In this document: positions 8,895 through 18,776 of the stretch, piece by piece
How positions within the stretch are numbered: the first letter of the stretch is position 1
Layout of the letters: each line of letters starts with the position of its first letter
The notes under the pieces: generated by a model
Told to the model about the DNA's origin: nothing
Seen by the model: only the letters and a program-made list of their open reading frames with translations
The model's database searches: none
Source: Serratia symbiotica
Lineage (GTDB): Bacteria; Pseudomonadota; Gammaproteobacteria; Enterobacterales; Enterobacteriaceae
NCBI RefSeq assembly: GCF_000821185.2
Contig: NZ_CP050855.1
Coordinates: 1,426,001 to 1,490,000 of the forward strand
Direction: 5' to 3'
Length of the DNA stretch: 64,000 nucleotides
Made by a program: the position numbers and the translations under genes

Positions 8895-9533
8895 ATGAAT
8901 GCAATCCTCCCTGAACTACGCCGCCGCCTGGCTAACATTGTGCGCATCGGCACCGTGTCCGACGTGGATACGGCGAAAGGCTTATGCCGCGTACGAACCG
9001 GCGCGAATGAAACCGATTGGCTGAACTGGCTGACGCCACGCGCCGGCCGTGTGCGCTTCTGGTCGGCCCCGTCGGTAGGTGAACAAGTGATCGTGTTGAG
9101 CATTTTCGGTGAGATGACCACCGGCTTTGTGCTGCCTGCCGTGTTCTCTGATCAGCACCCTGCGCCATCCTCTTCACCCGATGCCGTATGTATTGATTTT
9201 CCCGACGGCGCGGTCATTGAGTACCAACCAGAGAGCAGCACGCTAACGGCGCACGGCATGAAATACGCCGATATCCAGGCTGCTGAGAAAATCAGCGCCA
9301 CGTCAAACGTCGTAGTCGTTACCGCCGGCCAGATGATCACGCTGGATGCACCCGTCGTGAAATGCACCAACAAGCTGATCGCCGGCTCGCTGCTGCTGAA
9401 ATACGGCGGTGAAATGTACGGAAATATCACCCACACCGGCGGAGGCTTTAATTCCAACGGCATGATCGTCCATCTGCATTATCACGGCAACGTACAGAAC
9501 GGCAGCGGCAACACCGGGGGGCCAACATCATGA
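8895..9533 (+). CDS. V: P2-like baseplate spike gpV
   Basis: Membrane-piercing tail spike. The start at 8895 (MNAILPELRRRL) gives 212 residues against 211 for P2 gpV; the in-frame region upstream contains the Ogr box and is not coding. The N-terminal OB-fold region (DTAKGLCRVRTG, APSVGEQV) leads into a beta-helix stalk and a C-terminal HxH motif (LHYHGN), the His pair that binds an iron ion in the P2 spike tip. Confidence 0.93.
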   Translation: MNAILPELRRRLANIVRIGTVSDVDTAKGLCRVRTGANETDWLNWLTPRAGRVRFWSAPSVGEQVIVLSIFGEMTTGFVLPAVFSDQHPAPSSSPDAVCIDFPDGAVIEYQPESSTLTAHGMKYADIQAAEKISATSNVVVVTAGQMITLDAPVVKCTNKLIAGSLLLKYGGEMYGNITHTGGGFNSNGMIVHLHYHGNVQNGSGNTGGPTS

Positions 9534-9877
9534 TGTATCTCGGCATGAACCGTAACAGCGGCCAGGCTATCAGCGAGATCGACCACATCCGCCAGTCTGT
9601 CAGCGACATTTTGATTACCCCCGTCGGTAGCCGCGTCATGCGCCGCAAATACGGCTCTCAGCTGTCGGCCCTGATCGACCAGCCGCAAAATCCGGCGCTC
9701 AAGCTTCAGATGATGGCCGCTGTTTATTGTGCGGTGCTGCGCTGGGAAGATCGCATATCCCTGACCGCCGTCAACATCACATCGAACATGGACGGGAAAA
9801 TGGTTGTTGACCTGGTCGGCAACCGAACCGATACCGCCGGCCGCATTGAATTTTCATTACCGATAAGGGGGCGATAA
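9530..9877 (+). CDS. W: P2-like baseplate protein gpW
   Basis: Baseplate assembly protein, homologue of T4 gp25, expected to nucleate the sheath. Length 115 aa equals P2 gpW. The N-terminal MNRNSGQAISEIDHIRQSV and the VGSRVMRRKYGS motif are conserved in the family. It overlaps V by 4 bp and J by 1 bp. Confidence 0.93.
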   Translation: MMYLGMNRNSGQAISEIDHIRQSVSDILITPVGSRVMRRKYGSQLSALIDQPQNPALKLQMMAAVYCAVLRWEDRISLTAVNITSNMDGKMVVDLVGNRTDTAGRIEFSLPIRGR

Positions 9878-10785
9878 TGGCGACAATTGACCTGAGTCAG
9901 CTACCACGCCCCAATGTCATTGAATTGCTGGACTATGAAACGATCTTTAATGCACGAAAAGAGCGCCTGATCAGCCTTTACCCGGAGGAAGAACGGGAAG
10001 CGGTGCGCCGCACCTTGGGTTATGAGTCAGAACCGATCGTCAAAGTCCTGCAAGAATCAGCATACCGTGAAATATTGTTGCGCCAGCGGGTAAATGAGGC
10101 CGCGCAGGCGGTCATGCTGGCTTATGCCTTAGAAGATGACCTCGACGTCATGGCCGGGAACAACAATACCGAACGTCTGACTGTCACTCCGGCGGATGAT
10201 ACCACCATCCCGCCAACACCTGCCGTCATGGAATCCGACGCCGATTTACGGCTACGTGCACAACAAGCGTTTGAGGGCTTGAGTGTGGCGGGGCCGGTCG
10301 GCGCTTATGAATATCATGGTCGAAGCGCCGACGGGCGAGTCGCTGACGTCGCGGTCGAAAGCCCATTGCCTGCCCACGTGACAATTTCCGTGTTATCCCG
10401 TGATGGTGACGGTACCGCCAGCCCTGAATTGTTGGCAATTGTTGAGAAGGCACTTAATGCCGAAACTGTGCGCCCTGTGGGCGACCGAGTGATAGTCCAG
10501 TCAGCCGAGATCGTGCCTTATCAGATTGACGCGACACTCTACGTTTACCCAGGCCCCGAGTCTGAACCCATCAGACGGGCGTCGACGCTAAAGCTACAGA
10601 ACTATATCAGCACGCAGCACCGCCTCGGACGTGATATCCGCCTATCAGCCATTTATGCGGCGCTGCATGTTGAAGGCGTACAGCGTGTAGATCTGGCATC
10701 ACCGCAAACAGACATTGTGCTTAATAAATCGCAGGCGTCGAACTGCACCGGCTACAGGATAACTATCGGGGGTTCGGATGAATGA
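9877..10785 (+). CDS. J: P2-like baseplate protein gpJ
   Basis: Baseplate wedge protein of the gp6/gpJ type. At 302 residues it exactly matches P2 gpJ. The N-terminal LSQLPRPNVIELLDYE and a C-terminal region ending at the I overlap are typical. It is co-translated with W upstream and I downstream (8-bp overlap). Confidence 0.94.
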   Translation: MATIDLSQLPRPNVIELLDYETIFNARKERLISLYPEEEREAVRRTLGYESEPIVKVLQESAYREILLRQRVNEAAQAVMLAYALEDDLDVMAGNNNTERLTVTPADDTTIPPTPAVMESDADLRLRAQQAFEGLSVAGPVGAYEYHGRSADGRVADVAVESPLPAHVTISVLSRDGDGTASPELLAIVEKALNAETVRPVGDRVIVQSAEIVPYQIDATLYVYPGPESEPIRRASTLKLQNYISTQHRLGRDIRLSAIYAALHVEGVQRVDLASPQTDIVLNKSQASNCTGYRITIGGSDE

Positions 10786-11386
10786 TCGATTGTTACCCGT
10801 TGGTTCGACGTCACTGGAAGTTGCCGCTGCTGCTGCGCTTTCTGAGATTGAACGCGTACCAGTACCATTGCGCACTTTGTGGAACTGGCGCACCTGCCCG
10901 GTAAATCTACTGCCATATCTGGCGTGGGCGCTGTCAGTCGACAGGTGGGATGAGAGGTGGACAGAGGCGACAAAACGCAGCGTTATTGCTTCCTCATTTT
11001 TCGTCCATCAGCACAAAGGCACCATCAGCGCATTGCGTCGGGTGGTTGAACCTCTCGGCTTTCTGATTGAGGTGCGCGAGTGGTGGCAACTTGACGAGGA
11101 GCCAGGCACATTCCGCCTCGTCGTTGGCGTACTGGATAGCGGTATCACCGAAGAAATGTATCGGGAACTTGAGCGCCTGATTGATGATGCCAAACCGGCA
11201 AGTCGCCACCTGACTGGGTTGGCTATCAGCCTGAGTTCGACCGGGGAACTGTATGTCGGTTCAGCATGCTACCACGGCGACGCGCTGACCGTTTACCCAT
11301 ACACTCCGGAAAAAATTACCGTCGGCGGTGAATGTTACCCGGCCGCAGCCATCAATTTGATTGATAACATGAGAGTGAACGTATGA
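10778..11386 (+). CDS. I: P2-like tail protein gpI
   Basis: Baseplate/tail-fibre attachment protein. It has 202 aa (P2 gpI 176) with the conserved central PYLAWALSVDRWDERW motif. The C-terminus carries about 30 extra residues beyond P2 gpI, a common variation where tail fibres differ. It overlaps J (8 bp) and H (4 bp). Confidence 0.92.
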   Translation: MNDRLLPVGSTSLEVAAAAALSEIERVPVPLRTLWNWRTCPVNLLPYLAWALSVDRWDERWTEATKRSVIASSFFVHQHKGTISALRRVVEPLGFLIEVREWWQLDEEPGTFRLVVGVLDSGITEEMYRELERLIDDAKPASRHLTGLAISLSSTGELYVGSACYHGDALTVYPYTPEKITVGGECYPAAAINLIDNMRVNV

Positions 11387-12867
11387 CCGCGAAATATTTT
11401 GCCATTATAACCAATCAGGGCGCAGCGAGGCTGGCGAACGCGACGGCACTAGGCACCAAACTAAACCTGACGAAGATGGCCGTAGGTGATGCTAATGGAA
11501 CGCTGCCGATACCAGAACCGGAGCAGACTAATCTTATCAACCAAAAGCGCATCGCGCCGTTGAATCTTCTAGAAGTTGATCCAAACAACTCCAGCCAAAT
11601 TATCGCGGAACAGATTATTCCCGAAAACGAAGGCGGCTTTTGGATCCGAGAGATTGGGCTTTATGACGACGAAGGTATACTAATTGCCGTTGCAAACTGT
11701 CCAGAAACCTACAAGCCTCAGTTACAGGAAGGCTGTGGCCGCACACAAACTATCCGCATGATTTTGATTGTGTCGAGCACGTCGGCAATCACCCTAAAAA
11801 TTGACCCTTCGGTCGTGCTTGCAACGCGTGAGTACGTTGATATCAGCGTAAAATCCTTCAGCGATGAATCTTTAAAAATCGCCAAAAACCTAACGGATGT
11901 TAGTGACAAATCGGCCGCACGAGAGGCGCTTGAGTTGGGTACAGCTGCAACAAAAAACACCGGAACCAGTTTAGGTGATGTGATGGCGGTAGGGGCTTTT
12001 GGCCTGGGAGTTGGCCCACAGCACCGTAGTGACGCCTTTAGCAACATTGCGCAGATTTATCGCATTAATGCCAGTAGCACCAGCACGCCTGGCGGCGGTG
12101 ATTATGGGGTTGTTTGCCTTCCTTGCGACGGGACGCCTTCTACTGGCTATGTTGCGGTATCTGGGGGAGGCATTGCATTTATTGGTTCATCAAATACACC
12201 TGCTAACGGCGTGAAGTGGTCGCGGGTGTATACGTCGGAAGACAAACCTTCCGGACTGCTACTCAATACGCAGACGTTCACGGCCAGCGGGACTTATAAG
12301 CCAACGCTAGGCGCTAAATTTATTCGCATCACACTAACGGGTGGCGGCGGCGGTGGTGGTGGCTGCCAGTCTCACAACAACACCGAAACCTTTTCTGGCG
12401 CAGGCGGTGGCGCGGGTGCAACGGTCATTACCCAATTTACGCTGACTGGCGCAGCCAGTTATGTAATAACCATTGGCAGTGGTGGTGTGGGAAGACTGGG
12501 AGCAGCTAACGGGGGAGGTGGCGGTGTATCGTCCTTCTCTTCCTTGTTTTCGGCACCAGGTGGCGGCGGCGGCGGCAAACCGGGTGTTTCAAATACCGCA
12601 GGTGGCAGTGGAGGAACCGCCACCACCGGTGATATCCGCATCACCGGCGGTTCGGGAGCCGATGGACAATCGGGTTCTGTCATGATGGCAGGCATCGGCG
12701 GTTGCTCATATTTTGGGGGTGGAGGTCGCGCAGGGGCTGGCGGCGGGGTTAGTGGCAACGCGCCGGGTTCCGGTGGCGGCGGCGCTTACGACGTCAGCTA
12801 TGTCGGAACGATGTACAAAGGTGGTGATGGTGCATCGGGCATTGTCATTATTGAGGAATTTTCATAA
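11383..12867 (+). CDS. H: Tail fibre gpH with glycine-rich tip
   Basis: Tail fibre determining host adsorption. Residues 1-170 match the P2 gpH attachment domain (KYFAIITNQGAARLANATA, GGFWIREIGLYDDEG, RMILIVSSTS). The distal third (about 310-480) is replaced by a glycine-rich domain with runs such as GGGGGGGG and GGGGGVSS alternating with short beta-like segments, reminiscent of the polyglycine tip of T2-type gp38 adhesins. The total is 494 residues against 669 in P2. A TTN/GGN-rich codon pattern and a different composition from the N-terminus suggest the tip was exchanged by recombination. Receptor unknown. Confidence 0.88.
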   Translation: MTAKYFAIITNQGAARLANATALGTKLNLTKMAVGDANGTLPIPEPEQTNLINQKRIAPLNLLEVDPNNSSQIIAEQIIPENEGGFWIREIGLYDDEGILIAVANCPETYKPQLQEGCGRTQTIRMILIVSSTSAITLKIDPSVVLATREYVDISVKSFSDESLKIAKNLTDVSDKSAAREALELGTAATKNTGTSLGDVMAVGAFGLGVGPQHRSDAFSNIAQIYRINASSTSTPGGGDYGVVCLPCDGTPSTGYVAVSGGGIAFIGSSNTPANGVKWSRVYTSEDKPSGLLLNTQTFTASGTYKPTLGAKFIRITLTGGGGGGGGCQSHNNTETFSGAGGGAGATVITQFTLTGAASYVITIGSGGVGRLGAANGGGGGVSSFSSLFSAPGGGGGGKPGVSNTAGGSGGTATTGDIRITGGSGADGQSGSVMMAGIGGCSYFGGGGRAGAGGGVSGNAPGSGGGGAYDVSYVGTMYKGGDGASGIVIIEEFS

Positions 12868-13091
12868 TGAAAACGGGAAGCTATGCCGTAGTTAAAACCG
12901 GCGAGACTAAGGTGGACAACATCATTGTCGCTGACGATTCGTTAAGTTTAGAGGGTTACGACCTTATTCGATTTACGGTGGATGGGGATGGCCTTTGTCA
13001 AATTGGCATGTTCTACAACGAGAAGGACGGCAAATTTTATGATGATGAGTCATTTGCAACAATTGGCGGTATAAACGCTGAAAATCATTGA
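12867..13091 (+). CDS. Unknown small protein after tail fibre
   Basis: A 74-residue acidic protein starting at the last base of H (TAATG), so it is translated with the fibre. It occupies the place of the P2 fibre chaperone gpG but has no sequence I recognise from that family. It is rich in Asp/Gly/aromatic residues and has no membrane segment. A role linked to the glycine-rich fibre tip (chaperone or tip subunit) is inference from position only. Confidence 0.6.
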   Translation: MKTGSYAVVKTGETKVDNIIVADDSLSLEGYDLIRFTVDGDGLCQIGMFYNEKDGKFYDDESFATIGGINAENH

Positions 13092-13157
13092 CCCAAAAAC
13101 GATAGCCTGCAAACAATGCGGGCTATCGCCTCAATGACAGCCAGAAAGCTGCCGCCT

Positions 13158-13175
13158 TGTGCCAGCCACCACACA
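13158..13175 (+). promoter_or_regulatory. Ogr/Delta box of late promoter PF
   Basis: Third TGT-N12-ACA element (TTGTGCCAGCCACCACACAA), 70 bp upstream of FI, matching the P2 PF promoter position for FI-FII-E-T-U-D. Confidence 0.76.
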
Positions 13176-13245
13176 AAGCCCACCGAATGCATTAGCCGCG
13201 CACTACCGACACCATAGGGGAACACCGTTACAGGAGATCCGCCTA

Positions 13246-14418
13246 ATGGCTCAAGACTATCATCACGGCGTGCGCGTGCAGGAAATCAACGAAGGCACAC
13301 GCACCATCACCACTGTCAGCACCGCCATCGTCGGCATGGTCTGTACCGGTGACGACGCCGACGCGAAAGCATTCCCGTTAAACACCCCCGTACTAATTAC
13401 CGACGTCCTGTCCGCCAGCGGCAAGGCCGGCGAAACCGGCACTCTCGCCCGCTCTCTGGATGCCATCGCCGCTCAGGCCAAGCCCGTCACAGTCGTGGTG
13501 CGTGTAGACCAAGGCGAAACCGAAGCCGAGACGACAACCAATATCGTCGGCGGAGTGACCACCGAAGGCAAAAAAACAGGCTTGAAAGCCCTGTTAGCTG
13601 CACAGAGTCAACTTGGCGTTAAACCCCGCATTCTGGGCGTTCCGGGCCACGATAACCAAGCCGTCGCCTCTGAATTGCTAGCCGTGGCGCAAAGCCTCCG
13701 AGCCTTCGCCTACCTCAGCGCCTATGGCTGCAAGACGGTATCCGACGCGCTCGACTACCGCAAAAACTTCAACCAGCGCGAAGCGATGTTGATTTGGCCG
13801 GATTTCCTAAGCTGGGATACCACGACCAATGCATCAGCAACAGCTTTCGCGACCGCCCGCGCGCTGGGGCTGCGCGCCAAGCTTGATCAGCAGGTCGGCT
13901 GGCACAAAACCTTGTCCAACGTCGGCGTTAACGGCGTGACCGGCATCAGCGCCGACGTCTATTGGGATTTGCAGGATACGGCCACCGATGCCAACTTGCT
14001 GAACCAAAACGATGTTACCACGCTGATCCGCAAAGACGGATTCCGCTTCTGGGGGTCGCGCACCTGTTCCGACGATCCGCTGTTCCAGTTCGAAAACTAC
14101 ACCCGCACCGCGCAAGTGGTGGCCGACACGATGGCAGAGGCGCAGATGTGGGCCGTAGATCAGCCGCTGCACCCTTCCCTTGCCAAGGACGTTATCGAGG
14201 GCATCAACGCCAAGTTCCGCAGGCTGAAAAACGGGGGTTACATCGTTGACGGTAATTGCTGGATTGATGAAGCGGCCAACGACAAGGACACCCTGAAAGC
14301 CGGAAAACTGGTGCTGGATTACGATTATACGCCAGTGCCGCCGCTCGAAAATCTGCTGCTGCGCCAGCGCATCACCGACAAGTATCTGATGAACTTCACC
14401 CAGAACGTGAACAGTTAA
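13246..14418 (+). CDS. FI: P2-like contractile tail sheath gpFI
   Basis: Contractile sheath subunit. The start at 13246 ([19 protein letters not shown]) is fixed by alignment to P2 gpFI and by the CAGGAG ribosome binding site; the upstream in-frame extension crosses the promoter. It has 390 residues (P2 396) with the conserved [18 protein letters not shown] and [14 protein letters not shown] blocks and the terminal [17 protein letters not shown]. Confidence 0.96.
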   Translation: MAQDYHHGVRVQEINEGTRTITTVSTAIVGMVCTGDDADAKAFPLNTPVLITDVLSASGKAGETGTLARSLDAIAAQAKPVTVVVRVDQGETEAETTTNIVGGVTTEGKKTGLKALLAAQSQLGVKPRILGVPGHDNQAVASELLAVAQSLRAFAYLSAYGCKTVSDALDYRKNFNQREAMLIWPDFLSWDTTTNASATAFATARALGLRAKLDQQVGWHKTLSNVGVNGVTGISADVYWDLQDTATDANLLNQNDVTTLIRKDGFRFWGSRTCSDDPLFQFENYTRTAQVVADTMAEAQMWAVDQPLHPSLAKDVIEGINAKFRRLKNGGYIVDGNCWIDEAANDKDTLKAGKLVLDYDYTPVPPLENLLLRQRITDKYLMNFTQNVNS

Positions 14419-14428
14419 GGGGGACACG

Positions 14429-14944
14429 ATGGCCTTACCACGCAAACTGAAGTACCTGAATCTGTTCAATGACGCCAACAGCTATCAGGGCGTTATTGAA
14501 GAAATCACCCTGCCGAAGCTGACGCGAAAGCTGGAGGCATTCCGGGGCGGTGGCATGAACGGTAGCGCCAACGTTGATCTGGGGCTGGATGATGGCGCAC
14601 TTGACGCAGAGATCACGCTCGGCGGCATTGAGGCGCAGATTTACAAGCAATGGGGGAGCGCCAAGGTTGACGGCGTCCTCCTGCGCTTCGCTGGCTCGTT
14701 CCAGCGTGACGACACCGCAGAGATCATTGCCGTCGAGGTAGTCATGCGCGGACGTTTCTCCGAGTTTGATCATGGCAACTACAAGCAGGGCGACAACACG
14801 CAGACCAAGCTGAGCGCCAAGAACACCTATTTCAAGCTGACATGGGATGGCAGCGTCCTGATGGAAATCGACACGGTGAACATGGTCGAGATCATTGATG
14901 GCGTTGATCGCCTGGCGGAGCACCGCCGCGCCATCGGCTTGTAA
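14429..14944 (+). CDS. FII: P2-like tail tube gpFII
   Basis: Tail tube subunit polymerising inside the sheath. It has 171 residues (P2 172), preceded by AAGGGGG. Conserved start MALPRKLKYLNLFND and a central FRGGGMNG loop. It is 10 bp downstream of FI and co-transcribed from PF. Confidence 0.95.
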   Translation: MALPRKLKYLNLFNDANSYQGVIEEITLPKLTRKLEAFRGGGMNGSANVDLGLDDGALDAEITLGGIEAQIYKQWGSAKVDGVLLRFAGSFQRDDTAEIIAVEVVMRGRFSEFDHGNYKQGDNTQTKLSAKNTYFKLTWDGSVLMEIDTVNMVEIIDGVDRLAEHRRAIGL

Positions 14945-15015
14945 TCGCCCGCTGACAGGTATTTCATGCGACCCGCAGGGGCCGCCTAAACAGCACCAAT
15001 TATTAGGATAACGTG

Positions 15016-15342
15016 ATGAAAGAAAAACAGACGACAGACGGCGCTGACCTGGCGACCAACCAACCGATCACCCTGGACGTTCCAATCGTGCGCGGCACCA
15101 CGCAGATCACCGAAGTGACCATCAACAAGCCGAATTCCGGCGCGCTGCGCGGCACCCGTTTGCAGGCGCTGATTGAAACCGACGTAGATTCCCTGATCAG
15201 GGTATTGCCGCGTATTACCACGCCGAACCTGACGGCGGCTGAGGTTGCCAACCTCGATCCGGCTGACCTTTATCAGCTGTCGCAAGCTGTGGCGATTTTT
15301 TTCTTACCGAATTCGGTCAGGTCAGATTTCCTGAACAGCTGA
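15016..15342 (+). CDS. E: P2-like tail chaperone gpE
   Basis: Short product of the tail assembly chaperone pair. The ATG at 15016 follows AGGATAAC; it yields 108 residues (P2 gpE 91). The C-terminus is reached only when ribosomes do not slip at the T-run near 15296-15302. Together with E' it is expected to coat the tape measure during assembly. Confidence 0.88.
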   Translation: MKEKQTTDGADLATNQPITLDVPIVRGTTQITEVTINKPNSGALRGTRLQALIETDVDSLIRVLPRITTPNLTAAEVANLDPADLYQLSQAVAIFFLPNSVRSDFLNS

Positions 15343-15476
15343 CAGTAGAAGATCTGACGGCGGATATTGCCGCCGTCTTCCACTGGCCGCCGACCGTCAC
15401 CGACTCAATGCCGCTGGCCGAGCTGCTGGAGTGGCGGCATAAAGCCATAATCCGCAGTGGGGCAAGTGATGAGTGA
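15016..15476 (+). CDS. E': gpE+E' by -1 frameshift
   Basis: A -1 slip at the seven-T run (15296-15302, reading ATT TTT TTC in frame 0) joins E to an open -1 frame ending at TGA 15474-15476. The extension reads TEFGQVRFPEQLTVEDLTAD, then VFHWPP, as in P2 gpE'. This is the conserved programmed frameshift of myophage tail chaperones. The E' stop lies inside the start of T. Confidence 0.82.
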
Positions 15477-18300
15477 CAAAAACCTCCGATTGCAGGTTTT
15501 ACTGAGCGCGGTCGATAAAGTCACCCGCCCGTTTAAATCCATGCAGGCCAGCAATAAAGCGCTGGCCGCTTCTGTTAAAGCAACTCAAGAGCAGCTGAAG
15601 AACCTCGATAAAGCAGGGGCAAATCTTGCAAATTTCAAGGCGCTTCAATCTTCGAGTAAAAATATTGCATCAGCACTTGATAGTGCGCGCCTAAAAGCGC
15701 AGATGATGACGCGCGAGCTATCCGCGCAGCAAAATCCCACGAAGAAGCAAACAAAAGCCCTTGAAGAGCAATGGGCAGCGGTTAACAAACTTGAATCAGC
15801 TCAGGGCAAGGAAGTTGCGCAGCTGAATAAAATAAGAGCCGAAATGTACCGTATGGGTGTTTCGGTCAAAGATGGTGCGGGCGCAACTCGACAGATAACT
15901 TCTCAAACTGGACGTTATAACCGCCAGTTACAAGAGCAAGAACAAAGATTGCAACGTGCAGCGGCACAACAAAAGCGGCTTTCGGATGCTCGTTCACGGT
16001 ATCAAAATACAATGGGGGTGCGCAACCAGCTAGCCGGTACTGGCGCAGGTATGCTGATATCCGGCAAAGTGATGCTGGGCGGAATCAAACCCGTTCTGGA
16101 AGAGTCGGCACAATACAGTCAGCATGTTGAGCGATTCCGTGCTCAGGGCGTGACGAACGGACAAATCAACGACGCACAGCGCTTTGTCCAAACCCACCCA
16201 GTGATCGGTAATAGCCAATCCGAGTTGATGAAGCTATATGGCGAGGCTTATGCCATCACCCGCGATGAACATCACACCCAGGATGCTACAGTACAACTGG
16301 CGCGAGCCGAAACAGCAATCAACATGCTGGGCGCCAAAGGGCTATTAACGCCAGAACAAACCCATGCCTTCAGCGAACTGTCATATGCCATGCTGAAGAA
16401 CGCCGAGCTGCGTAATGAGATTCAGGATCCAAAGCAATTCGCCAGTTTTATCAATGAGTCGGTAAAGGCGTTTGCCGTCACACAAACCATCGTCACGCCA
16501 AAAGACACCAATGATTTTATGAAAACCGGCGGTCTAGCCGCTAAAGATATCAGCCGGGACGAATATTTTTATGCATTCTCTCACCTAATCCAAGAAATGG
16601 GCGGTGAAAGAACCGGTAACGCCCTGAACTCAGCGCGCCAAAACTGGATCAGCAAACGCATTAAAGAGCGCAGCAAAGATGAAATGGACAAAATCGGGCT
16701 TATCGATAATGTTACCTATTCAAAAACTGGTCATGTAAAAGATTTCAATCTGGTAAACCAAGATAAATTCAATTCCGCACCATTTAAATACTTAATGGAG
16801 GAGGTTGTACCTCGTATTGAAAAAAGGTATCCGGGCTTATCAGAGGAAGGAATACAGTTAAAGATAAGCGATCTGTTTTCTAACAGAACTGCATCTGATC
16901 TGTTCGCAACCATGTACAACCAGCGCGAAAACATTACTAAACAAATGGCAGCTGGTAAGAAAGTACAAGATATGAACACCATTATTAACAATGGTGAAAA
17001 AACAGCACCAGGGCAAGAGCTGATACTTGAGGCGAAAAAGCGAGATCTCTATAAGCAGCTTGGGGATAATGTTCTTCCTCTGTATGTTAAGGGGTTAACG
17101 CTGATTAATCATGCGCTGACCAGCGTTTCAGCCTTTATTGATAAGCACCCGCAATTGGCTAAATATTTCATTCTGGGTGCAGCAGGGATGGCAATACTGG
17201 CAACAGTAAGCGGCGCTCTCATGTTGGCTATTGCGGCACTGCTTGGGCCTTTTGCCATGTTAAGACTCAGTATGCAGGTGCTGGGTATTAGAACATTGCC
17301 GGGACTTTTCCAAGGGATGCAGAAAATTGGTGGCGTCTTAAAGTGGGTGGCAACTTCACCACTACGACTCCTGCGTTTTGCTATTACAGGGGTTAGTGGC
17401 CTGTTTGGCGCATTGCTAAGCCCCATAGGGTTAATTGTTATCGCCCTTGCTGGAGTTGGGTTGGTAATTTACAAATATTGGCAACCCATTAAAGCGTTTT
17501 TGGTCGGCGTTGTTGAGGGATTCAAAGCCGCAGCAGCCCCCATAAAAGAGGCATTTGCACCGCTAATGCCAGTATTTGAGTGGATTGGCGACAAAGTAAA
17601 AGCGTTATGGAAATGGTTTACCGACCTCTTAACACCAGTGAAGTCAACAAAGGAAGAACTTGATAGCGCAGGGGCATCCGGTAAGGCATTTGGCGAGTTT
17701 TTAGCGAACGCCTTCAACATGGCACTGCATCCACTTGACACTCTGAAATCTGCCGTTTCGTGGTTACTCGACAAGCTTGGCGTCGTCAATGCGGAAGCGG
17801 CAAAAGCCGGAGCGCCAACTCAGGCCATACGGCAAAAATATGCAACCGTCGGCAATGACGGCAAGGTAGTGCTCCCCCCAGGCGGCTTCCCCTCTATGGG
17901 ATTTAGCGGCATGTACGACACGGGCGGCACGATCCCACTGGGAAAATTCGGCATCGTTGGCGAGAACGGCCCGGAGATTGTCAACGGGCCGGCCAACGTC
18001 ACCAGCCGCCGAAATACGGCAGCAATGGCCGCCGTTGCCGCCCTATTCATGAATAGCGCAACAGCAGCGGATGCCCCACTACACCCGCACAGTTTGGCCG
18101 GGAACCAATACCGCTCCGCCGGTAGCGCATCCTATCAGCGCACCAACGCGCCAATTGTCGAGATCCACGCACCGATAACAATCAATCCGCAGCCAGGACA
18201 AAGCGCGTTAGATATAGCGCGGGAAGTCGCCAGGCAGTTGGACGCGAGAGAACGTCAGGCGCGCGCCAAGGTGAACAGCAGTTATAACGATTTTGAGTGA
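15469..18300 (+). CDS. T: P2-like tape measure gpT
   Basis: Tape measure protein that sets tail length. The ATG at 15469 (MSDKNLRLQVLLSAVDKVTRP) aligns with family starts; the upstream in-frame start at 15457 overlaps E' further. The 943 residues (P2 815) predict a correspondingly longer tail. The N-terminal third is coiled coil rich in Gln/Lys/Ala. Residues about 555-680 hold several hydrophobic stretches expected for membrane passage of DNA, and the C-terminus has the YDTGGTIPLGKFGIVGENGP motif. Confidence 0.94.
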   Translation: MSDKNLRLQVLLSAVDKVTRPFKSMQASNKALAASVKATQEQLKNLDKAGANLANFKALQSSSKNIASALDSARLKAQMMTRELSAQQNPTKKQTKALEEQWAAVNKLESAQGKEVAQLNKIRAEMYRMGVSVKDGAGATRQITSQTGRYNRQLQEQEQRLQRAAAQQKRLSDARSRYQNTMGVRNQLAGTGAGMLISGKVMLGGIKPVLEESAQYSQHVERFRAQGVTNGQINDAQRFVQTHPVIGNSQSELMKLYGEAYAITRDEHHTQDATVQLARAETAINMLGAKGLLTPEQTHAFSELSYAMLKNAELRNEIQDPKQFASFINESVKAFAVTQTIVTPKDTNDFMKTGGLAAKDISRDEYFYAFSHLIQEMGGERTGNALNSARQNWISKRIKERSKDEMDKIGLIDNVTYSKTGHVKDFNLVNQDKFNSAPFKYLMEEVVPRIEKRYPGLSEEGIQLKISDLFSNRTASDLFATMYNQRENITKQMAAGKKVQDMNTIINNGEKTAPGQELILEAKKRDLYKQLGDNVLPLYVKGLTLINHALTSVSAFIDKHPQLAKYFILGAAGMAILATVSGALMLAIAALLGPFAMLRLSMQVLGIRTLPGLFQGMQKIGGVLKWVATSPLRLLRFAITGVSGLFGALLSPIGLIVIALAGVGLVIYKYWQPIKAFLVGVVEGFKAAAAPIKEAFAPLMPVFEWIGDKVKALWKWFTDLLTPVKSTKEELDSAGASGKAFGEFLANAFNMALHPLDTLKSAVSWLLDKLGVVNAEAAKAGAPTQAIRQKYATVGNDGKVVLPPGGFPSMGFSGMYDTGGTIPLGKFGIVGENGPEIVNGPANVTSRRNTAAMAAVAALFMNSATAADAPLHPHSLAGNQYRSAGSASYQRTNAPIVEIHAPITINPQPGQSALDIAREVARQLDARERQARAKVNSSYNDFE

Positions 18301-18311
18301 GGATGATCATT

Positions 18312-18776
18312 ATGATGATGGCATTAGGCATGTTCGTGTTCATGCTTCAAACCGTTCCATACCAGGAATTTCAGCACCAGATGGCATGGAGACACCCGAC
18401 AAACAGCCGCGTCGGGCTTCGGCCACAAAGTCAGTTTTTGGGGCCGGACGATGAAACAATCACATTGAGCGGCGTCCTGCTGCCGGAGCTGACCGGCGGC
18501 AGAGTGTCGCTTATGGCGATACAGCTGATGGCGGAAACAGGCAAGGCGTGGTCGCTTATCGAAGGCAGCGGCGCGATTCATGGCATGTTCGTGATCGAGA
18601 GCCTGACCCGTAGCAAAACCGTTTTCTTTCAGGACGGATCCGCCAGGCGCATAGAGTTTACCATCACGCTGAAGCGCACGGATGAAGGGTTAAAAGACAT
18701 GTTCGGTGATTTATCCCAGCAATTTGAAGATCTCGCCACTCAAGTATCTGACACCGTCGGGGGACTTTTGTCATGA
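18312..18776 (+). CDS. U: P2-like tail protein gpU
   Basis: Tail terminator/completion protein. The ATG at 18312 (MMMALGMFVFMLQTVPYQEF) is preferred because it matches P2 gpU and lies 9 bp after GAGG; in-frame GTG 18297 and ATG 18303 are alternatives. It has 154 residues. It overlaps D by 4 bp (ATGA). Confidence 0.92.
   Translation: MMMALGMFVFMLQTVPYQEFQHQMAWRHPTNSRVGLRPQSQFLGPDDETITLSGVLLPELTGGRVSLMAIQLMAETGKAWSLIEGSGAIHGMFVIESLTRSKTVFFQDGSARRIEFTITLKRTDEGLKDMFGDLSQQFEDLATQVSDTVGGLLS

Noticed and set aside
12459..12758. Proline-rich leftward frame
   Set aside because: Pro-rich only because it is the complement of the glycine-rich fibre tip.
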